Positions 21,091 through 26,087 of a DNA stretch of 26,087 nt are shown here, piece by piece. Origin of the DNA: Candidatus Spyradenecus faecavium (lineage in GTDB: Bacteria; Verrucomicrobiota; Kiritimatiellia; RFP12; DVOR01). A program made the translations under genes and the position numbers. The notes under the pieces are model-generated. The model ran no database searches. It saw nothing but the letters and a program-made list of their open reading frames with translations, and was not told where the DNA came from. The stretch spans positions 1 through 26,087 of the forward strand of contig DVOR01000210.1 of the NCBI GenBank assembly GCA_018713405.1, read 5' to 3'. Within the stretch, counting starts at the first letter, position 1; each line of letters starts with the position of its first letter.

Positions 21091-22448
21091 AGACCGAATC
21101 CCTGGCCCGGTGGTGCGGCGGCGTCTGGTCCGTCCTCCCCACCTTCCCCCTCACCCGCGTGACGCAGGACAGTCGCGCCGCCTGCCTGGGCGCGCTCTAC
21201 GTGGCCCTCAAGGGGCCCAACCACGACGGCCACGACTTCGTCCCGGCGGCCTTCCGCGCCGGCGCCACCGCCGCCCTGGTGCGGGCCGACTGGACGCCCC
21301 CGCCGGAAGTCGCCCATCTGCCCCTCTTGCGCGTGGACGACCCCGCGGCCGCGCTCCTGGCCATCGCGAAGGGCTACCGCGCCGACCTCAGGCCCTTCGT
21401 CTGCGGCATCACCGGCAGCGCCGGCAAGACCACCCTGAAGGAGCTCGCCGCGGCCATGCTCTCCGGCGCCGGCCCCACCGCCGCCACCCCCGGCAACTAC
21501 AACAACGAGGTCGGCCTGCCGCTCTCCGTCCTCGCCGTGCCGGAGGACGCGCGCTTCGCCGTCATCGAGGCCGGCATCAGCCACCCCGGCGACATGGACC
21601 CGCTGGCCGACATCCTGCGCCCCAACGCCGCGGCCATCGCCTCCATCGGCCCGGCGCACATCGAGTTCTTCGGCTCGGTCGAGGCCATCGCCGCCGAGAA
21701 GGCCAAGCTCCTGGCCGCCGTGCGCCCCAAGGGCTTCGCCGTGCTGCCGCTGGGCGTGCCCGGGGAGGTCATCCTGCGCGCGGCCTGCCGTTGCCGCGTG
21801 GTGACGGCGGCCCTCGGAAACCCCGCCGCGGACTACGTGGGCGAGCCCCTCGCCAAGGGCGTCGTGCGCGTCCACCGCGGCGATGAGCCGGCCGTCCTCC
21901 TGGAGACCGGCCTCTGCGGCGAGCACAATGCCTCGAACGCGCTCATCGCCTATGCCCTCGCGCGGGAGGCCGGCGCCACCGCCGGGCAGGCGCTGGCCGG
22001 CCTGGCCGCCTTCAAGGCCCCGCCCATGCGCTGGGAGGCCGTCCAGGCCGGGCCCGTCCACGCGATCAACGACGCCTACAACGCGAACCCCCTCTCCATG
22101 CGCGCCGCGCTGGAGACCTTCGCCGGCATGGACGCCCCCGCGGGCAAGGTCGTCTGCGTGGGCGACATGCTCGAGCTGGGCGACGCCTCGGACGCGCAGC
22201 ACCGCGCCGTGGGCGAGGCCTCCGGCAACGGCCCGTGGCGCCTGCTCGCGGGCGTCGGCCCCGCCTCGCGCGCCCTCCTCGAGGGAGCCGTCAAGGCCGG
22301 CTACCCCGCCACGCAGACCGTGTGGTTCGCCTCGACCGCCGAGGCCGCGGAGGCCCTGCCGCTGCTCCTGCGCCCCGACGAGACGCTCCTGATCAAGGGC
22401 TCGCGCGGCATGCGCCTGGAGACCCTGCTCGACGCCCTGCGCCGCTGA
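21087..22448 (+). CDS. murF: UDP-MurNAc-pentapeptide synthetase MurF
   Basis: A 453-residue Mur ligase. The N-terminal domain has VTQDSRAACLGALYVALKG, typical of MurE/MurF. The ATP site is GITGSAGKTT (residues 107-116, Lys114), followed by NYNNEVGLPLSVL and the family His/Glu segment AIEAGISHPGDM. DAYNANPLSMRAAL and GDMLELGD in the C-terminal domain are specific to MurF. It adds D-Ala-D-Ala to the UDP-MurNAc-tripeptide in the cytoplasm, completing the peptidoglycan precursor. The ATG at 21087 overlaps the nudC stop (ATGA). The flippase-like gene begins 6 nt after its end, making an envelope-related pair. Confidence 0.95.
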   Translation: MKTESLARWCGGVWSVLPTFPLTRVTQDSRAACLGALYVALKGPNHDGHDFVPAAFRAGATAALVRADWTPPPEVAHLPLLRVDDPAAALLAIAKGYRADLRPFVCGITGSAGKTTLKELAAAMLSGAGPTAATPGNYNNEVGLPLSVLAVPEDARFAVIEAGISHPGDMDPLADILRPNAAAIASIGPAHIEFFGSVEAIAAEKAKLLAAVRPKGFAVLPLGVPGEVILRAACRCRVVTAALGNPAADYVGEPLAKGVVRVHRGDEPAVLLETGLCGEHNASNALIAYALAREAGATAGQALAGLAAFKAPPMRWEAVQAGPVHAINDAYNANPLSMRAALETFAGMDAPAGKVVCVGDMLELGDASDAQHRAVGEASGNGPWRLLAGVGPASRALLEGAVKAGYPATQTVWFASTAEAAEALPLLLRPDETLLIKGSRGMRLETLLDALRR

Positions 22449-22453
22449 CCGCC

Positions 22454-23716
22454 GTGTCCCAGGCCAAACGCTTCTGGCTCAGCCTTGTCCTCGTCTTTGG
22501 CGCCCTGCGCCTGGCGGACGTGGCCAACGCCGTCTCGGGCCTCTGGGTCGTGCCGGCGCACCTCTCGCCCGAGGCCTTGGGCGCCGTGCCGCCGCTCTCG
22601 GCCTTCGGCGCCTTCCTGGCCCTGCCGATGGGGGCGGTCGCCGTGGTCTTCTCCCGACAGCTCTGCGCCTACGCCACCGCCGGCGACGGGCTCCGCGCCC
22701 GCGGCCTCCTGCGCGACGCTCTCGCGGCGGCGACGCTCCTCTTCCTGGCGGCGCTGGGGGCGGCGGCGCTCGCCCTGCCGTGGCTGCGCGACACCCTCCG
22801 CGTGGAACGGTCGTGGGACGTCTTCCTCGCCGTGGCCTACGGGCTGCTTTCGGCCCTGGTGCCGCTCTTCACCGCCGCGCTTCAGGCGCTCCGCCGCTTC
22901 GGTGCCATCGCGGCCTCGAACCTTCTCTCCGCGCCGTCGCGCCTCGTCTTCCTGCTGTTCTGCCTGCCGGCCTTGGGCCTTTCGGGCTACTTCCTGGGCC
23001 AGATCGTGGCCTTCCTCGTGCTGATCGCCGTGGCCTGCTGGGCGATGCGGTCGCTGCTCTTCGGCCCCGGCCGTTGCCCCGTGCTGGCCTGGCGCGACGA
23101 CGCCCGCCCCATCGCCCGCTACGCCGGCAAGGTCGCCCTCAGCACCTTGGTCGGCTTCATCCCGGTCCTGGCCGTCTCCTTCGTCATCCGCGCCCGCCTG
23201 CCGGGGACGGAGTCCGGCGCCTTCTACCTGGTCTCGCGCTTCTCCGAGATCGCGGCCTACTGCGGCAACACCGTGGCCTTGGTCCTCTTCCCCTTCGCCG
23301 TGGCGGCGCGCACGCGCGGCGAGTCCTCCGCCCGCCTGCACGACGGCGCCTTCCTCGCGACGCTCCTCGGCGGCGCGGCGCTGGCCGCCCTCTTCTGGTT
23401 CCTCCTCCCCTTGCTCTTCCCCCTCATCCCCGGCTACGCCGCCTACGTCCCCCACGCCCGGCTCGCGGCCTACCTCACCCTCGTCACGGCCTGCAACGTC
23501 GCCGTCGCCACCCACTTCTCCCATGCCCAGGCGCGCGACGACTTCCGCTACCTGGCCTACTTCATCCCCCTCTCGCTGCTCTCCGCCGCCGCGCTCTGGC
23601 TCTTCGCCTCCGGCTCGCTCCTGCGCGTGCTGCACATCCTCTTTGCCTGCGCCCTCGCCCAACTCCTCTGCGTCGGCGCCGAACGCCTCCTCACCCACGA
23701 AAGGATCGCCCCATGA
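22454..23716 (+). CDS. Polysaccharide/lipid flippase-like membrane protein (MOP superfamily)
   Basis: A 420-residue, strongly hydrophobic protein of about 12 helices. The GTG at 22454 is chosen because it follows the murF stop by 5 nt and begins SQAKRFWLSLVLVFGALRLADV, where the first helix starts; there is no clear Shine-Dalgarno. Helix content, basic loops and segments such as LQALRRFGAIAASNLLSAPSR resemble Wzx/MATE-type flippases of the MOP superfamily. Such proteins move lipid-linked sugars or drugs across the inner membrane. The position after murF suggests envelope work, but I see no MurJ-specific motif, so substrate is unknown. Its end shares ATGA with the dipeptidase gene. Confidence 0.65.
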   Translation: MSQAKRFWLSLVLVFGALRLADVANAVSGLWVVPAHLSPEALGAVPPLSAFGAFLALPMGAVAVVFSRQLCAYATAGDGLRARGLLRDALAAATLLFLAALGAAALALPWLRDTLRVERSWDVFLAVAYGLLSALVPLFTAALQALRRFGAIAASNLLSAPSRLVFLLFCLPALGLSGYFLGQIVAFLVLIAVACWAMRSLLFGPGRCPVLAWRDDARPIARYAGKVALSTLVGFIPVLAVSFVIRARLPGTESGAFYLVSRFSEIAAYCGNTVALVLFPFAVAARTRGESSARLHDGAFLATLLGGAALAALFWFLLPLLFPLIPGYAAYVPHARLAAYLTLVTACNVAVATHFSHAQARDDFRYLAYFIPLSLLSAAALWLFASGSLLRVLHILFACALAQLLCVGAERLLTHERIAP

Positions 23717-25083
23717 CCAAGTCCGCCCTCGACGCCTGGTTCGCGGCCAACCGCGTCGCCATCCTCGCCGACTACTACTCCCTCCTGCGTTTCCCCTCCA
23801 TCGGCGGTGACCCCGCCCACCTGCCCGACTGCGTCGCCTGCGCCGAGTGGGTGTGCGCCTTCCTCCGCCCCCTGGGCTTCACCGCCGAGCTCGTCCGCGG
23901 CGACGGCTCCAAGCCCCCGCTGGTCCTCGCCGAACGTCCCGCCGACGCCTCCGGCCGCACCGTCCTCCTCTACGGCCACTACGACGTCCAGCCTGTCGAC
24001 CCCGTCGACCTCTGGGAGACCCCGCCCTTCGAGCCCGCCGAGCGCGACGGCCGCGTCCACGCCCGCGGCGCGCAGGACGACAAGGGCCAGTGGTTCGCCC
24101 TCCTCCAGGGCCTCCGCGCCGCCATCGAGAACGGCGAGCGTCTCCCCGCCATCCGCATCGTCCTCGAGGGCCAGGAGGAGAGCGGCAGCGGCTTCCTCGC
24201 CGAGCAGGCCCTCGACCTCCGCCGCCGCCTCGCCGCCGACGTCCTCCTCGTCGCCGACACCGGCAAGGACGCCTCCGGCCGCCCGGCCATCGTCGCCGGC
24301 CTGCGCGGCGTCATCCACTTCACCGTCACCCTCCGGGGCCCGAAGTACGACCTCCACTCCGGCCAGCACGGCGGCCTGGCCCCCAACCCCGCCCAAGGCA
24401 TCGCCGAGCTCGTCGCCTCCCTGCACAACCCCGACGGCTCCATCGCCGTCAAGGGCTTCTGCGACAACATCGTCGACCCCACCGAGGCCGAGTTCGCCCT
24501 CGCCACCGAGCGCGGCTTCGACGAGAACGCCTACCGCGACGAGGTCGGCGTCTTCCCCGTCGGCGGCGAGCGCGGCGTCCCCGCCATCGTCCGCAACTCC
24601 TTCCGCCCCACCGTCGAGGTGAACGGCATCCACGGCGGCTACGGCGGCCCCGGCTCCAAGACCGTCATCCCCACCCACGCCTTCGCCAAGCTCTCCTGCC
24701 GCCTTGTGCCCGACCAGTCCCCCGCCCACGTCTGGCAGTGCCTCAAGGCCCACTTCGAGGAGCACTGCCCCCGCGGCCTCACCGTCGAGCTCACCGAGGT
24801 CACCGGCAACGAGCCCGGCTTCCGCCTCCCCATCGACTCCCCCGTCACCCGCATCGCCCAGGACGTCCTCCGCGAGGTCGACCCCCGCGGCGCGGTCTTC
24901 ACCTGGGAAGGCGCCTCCATCCCCATCGTCGCCCGCCTGCGCGACGTCACCGGCGCCGCCCCCCTCCTCGTCGGCTTCGGCATGCAGGAGGACCGCATCC
25001 ACTGCCCCAACGAGTCCTTCTCCCTCGACCAATTCCAGGACGCCTTCCGCTGGGGCGGCCTCATCTTCCCCGCCCTCGCCTGA
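23713..25083 (+). CDS. M20 family metallodipeptidase
   Basis: A 456-residue zinc peptidase of the M20/CNDP type. Metal ligands are visible in order: His89 in YGHYDVQP (with Asp91), Asp122 in GAQDDKG, Glu155-Glu156 in EGQEESGS, Asp182 in VADTG, and a C-terminal His in RIHCPNESF. The dimerisation lid lies in the middle, with LRGPKYDLHSGQHGG. Relatives split dipeptides or, in some cases, D-amino-acid-containing or gamma-linked peptides in the cytoplasm. It is last in the coupled operon; a role in recycling peptides is plausible but not shown. The gene is very GC-rich at third positions. The stop is followed by the long inverted repeat. Confidence 0.9.
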   Translation: MTKSALDAWFAANRVAILADYYSLLRFPSIGGDPAHLPDCVACAEWVCAFLRPLGFTAELVRGDGSKPPLVLAERPADASGRTVLLYGHYDVQPVDPVDLWETPPFEPAERDGRVHARGAQDDKGQWFALLQGLRAAIENGERLPAIRIVLEGQEESGSGFLAEQALDLRRRLAADVLLVADTGKDASGRPAIVAGLRGVIHFTVTLRGPKYDLHSGQHGGLAPNPAQGIAELVASLHNPDGSIAVKGFCDNIVDPTEAEFALATERGFDENAYRDEVGVFPVGGERGVPAIVRNSFRPTVEVNGIHGGYGGPGSKTVIPTHAFAKLSCRLVPDQSPAHVWQCLKAHFEEHCPRGLTVELTEVTGNEPGFRLPIDSPVTRIAQDVLREVDPRGAVFTWEGASIPIVARLRDVTGAAPLLVGFGMQEDRIHCPNESFSLDQFQDAFRWGGLIFPALA

Positions 25084-25092
25084 GACCGAAAC

Positions 25093-25215
25093 GGGAAGCT
25101 TGGAAGTTTGGAGGCTTGGCGGCTTGGCGCGCCCTGACGGGCGTCTGACCGGCCTCCGTGCGCGCCCCGAAGGGGCGAAACCAAACTTCCAAGCCTCCAA
25201 GCTTCCAAACTTCCC
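25093..25215. repeat. Long imperfect inverted repeat with 8-bp subrepeats
   Basis: The left arm 25093-25127 and the reverse complement of 25181-25215 match at 30 of 35 positions by hand. Each arm is built of 8-bp steps of the form GGaaGctT (GGAAGCTT, GGAAGTTT, GGAGGCTT, GGCGGCTT in the left arm). The 53-nt middle holds two small hairpins: CGCCC-TGAC-GGGCG and CGCCCC-GAA-GGGGCG (25163-25177). It fills almost the whole gap between the dipeptidase stop and the next ATG, and resembles REP/BIME-type intergenic elements. As RNA it would form a long stem that may terminate or stabilise the operon message. Confidence 0.85.
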
Positions 25216-25216
25216 T

Positions 25217-26087
25217 ATGCAACTGCACATCACGGACGTCGGCTACGGCGGCGCGGGCGTGGCCCGCGGCGAGGACGGCGTCGTCTTCGTCCCCGGCGCC
25301 TTCGTCGGCGAGACCGTCCAGGCCGAGCTCGTCTCCAAACGCAAACGCTTCGCCCAGGCGCGCCTCCTCCGCGTCCTCGAGCCCTCGCCCGACCGCATCG
25401 AGCCCGAGACCGCCGTCGTCCCCGGCATGGCCTACGCCGCCCTCCGCTACCCCGCCGAGGTCGACCTCAAGCACCGCCAGCTCCACGCCCTCCTCACCCG
25501 CATCGGCCGCCTGCCCGACCCGCCCCTCCTCCCGCCCGTCCCCTCCCCCCTGCGCGACCACTACCGCAACAAGCTCACCCTCCACTGGGACGGCCGCGCC
25601 CTCGGCTACGTCGGCGACGACAACCGCTCCGTCGTCGACACCCCGCACTGCCCCCTCTCCCAGCCCGAGATCAACCTCGCCCTCGCCGACCTCCGCCGAG
25701 ACCCGGCCCTCCGCCGCCTCCGCCCCGGCGCCCGCGTCGTCTTCCGCCACACCGCGCGCGACGGCGTCCGCCTCGGCCTCGGCAAGCCCCCCGCCGGCAC
25801 CCTCACCGAGCGCCTCGCCGGGCTCGACCTCTCCGTCGCCGCCGACGCCTTCTTCCAGGTCAACCTCCCCTGCGCCGACCTCCTCCTCGACGCCTTCCGC
25901 GAGGCCGCCCGCGGCGCCCGCGCCGTCCTCGACCTCTACTGCGGCTGTGGCCTCTTCGGCCTCGTCGCCGCCCAGGCCGGCGCCACGCGCCTCTTCGGCG
26001 TCGAGACCACCCCCTCCGCCGTCCGCTCCGCCGCCCGCAACGCCGCCGCCCTCGGCCTCGACGCCGACTATCGTTGCGTCCCCGCCG
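25217..26087 (+). CDS. TrmA/RlmD-family RNA uridine methyltransferase (partial)
   Basis: Only the first 290 codons are inside the window; the frame runs open to the edge. The N-terminus is a TRAM-like RNA-binding barrel (DVGYGGAGVARGEDGVVFVPGA... to about residue 52). Then DHYRNKLTLHW, AFFQVN (from Ala211, a family hallmark), and SAM motif I VLDLYCGCGLFGL (Asp239) identify a class I uracil-C5 methyltransferase. The catalytic Cys and final Glu would lie beyond the edge. The region that in RlmD/RlmC carries the CxxxxxCxxC iron-sulfur motif (about residues 62-80 here) has no Cys. The ATG at 25217 directly abuts the inverted repeat and has no Shine-Dalgarno. Target rRNA or tRNA base is unknown. 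Confidence 0.85.
   Translation, partial: MQLHITDVGYGGAGVARGEDGVVFVPGAFVGETVQAELVSKRKRFAQARLLRVLEPSPDRIEPETAVVPGMAYAALRYPAEVDLKHRQLHALLTRIGRLPDPPLLPPVPSPLRDHYRNKLTLHWDGRALGYVGDDNRSVVDTPHCPLSQPEINLALADLRRDPALRRLRPGARVVFRHTARDGVRLGLGKPPAGTLTERLAGLDLSVAADAFFQVNLPCADLLLDAFREAARGARAVLDLYCGCGLFGLVAAQAGATRLFGVETTPSAVRSAARNAAALGLDADYRCVPA

Overview
The window is 26 kb of GC-rich bacterial chromosome with 22 confident protein genes, two of them cut by the window ends. There is also one tRNA, and several intergenic repeats. The small basic protein at 5745-5900 belongs to a family known mainly from Chlamydiae, Verrucomicrobia and relatives. The lipoprotein at 959-1705 carries repeats like those of LA_2272 surface proteins. 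LpxL, SurA and M20 genes point to a diderm envelope. Together these suggest a PVC-superphylum bacterium (Verrucomicrobiota, Kiritimatiellota or Lentisphaerota). This is an inference, because no rRNA or phylogenetic marker was compared.

Layout. 1-201 is the end of an LpxL-type acyltransferase gene, followed one base later by an HNH nuclease gene. 497-2172 is an accessory-looking stretch: an AT-richer surface lipoprotein gene sits between two inverted copies of an 88-bp repeat, followed by an orphan promoter with two hairpins. 2173-5633 is tRNA-Arg(CCU) followed directly by a MacA-MacB type export system with separate ATPase and permease genes. 5745-5900 is the small basic protein, with its own promoter and terminator. 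6054-11566 is a plus-strand run: citrate synthase, an SDR epimerase, TsaB, a MATE exporter and an SLC13-like permease. 11586-12220 (minus) is a toxin-antitoxin pair with an operator over its promoter. 12281-14886 (minus) is a D-aminoacylase gene followed by hydE. 15008-18329 is bioF overlapping recD2, after which comes a 4 x 22-bp tandem repeat. 18525-25083 is a tightly coupled operon: SurA-like chaperone, RsmA/KsgA, NudC-like hydrolase, MurF, a flippase-like protein and an M20 dipeptidase. A long inverted repeat then precedes a partial TrmA/RlmD-type RNA methyltransferase.

Regulation is unusually readable. Three promoters share TGCTTGCG-N17-TA(N)NAT. Three other transcription units have a TANAAT box exactly 6 nt before ATG and no usable Shine-Dalgarno, which predicts leaderless mRNAs. 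Most other genes are joined by ATGA or TGATG overlaps.

Most of the window is ordinary core metabolism and envelope biology. I see no convincing new multi-gene defence or biosynthetic system. The points most worth checking are the leaderless promoter pattern, the inverted repeats around the lipoprotein gene, the orphan promoter with tandem hairpins, the 22-bp repeat array, and the inverted repeat before the methyltransferase.
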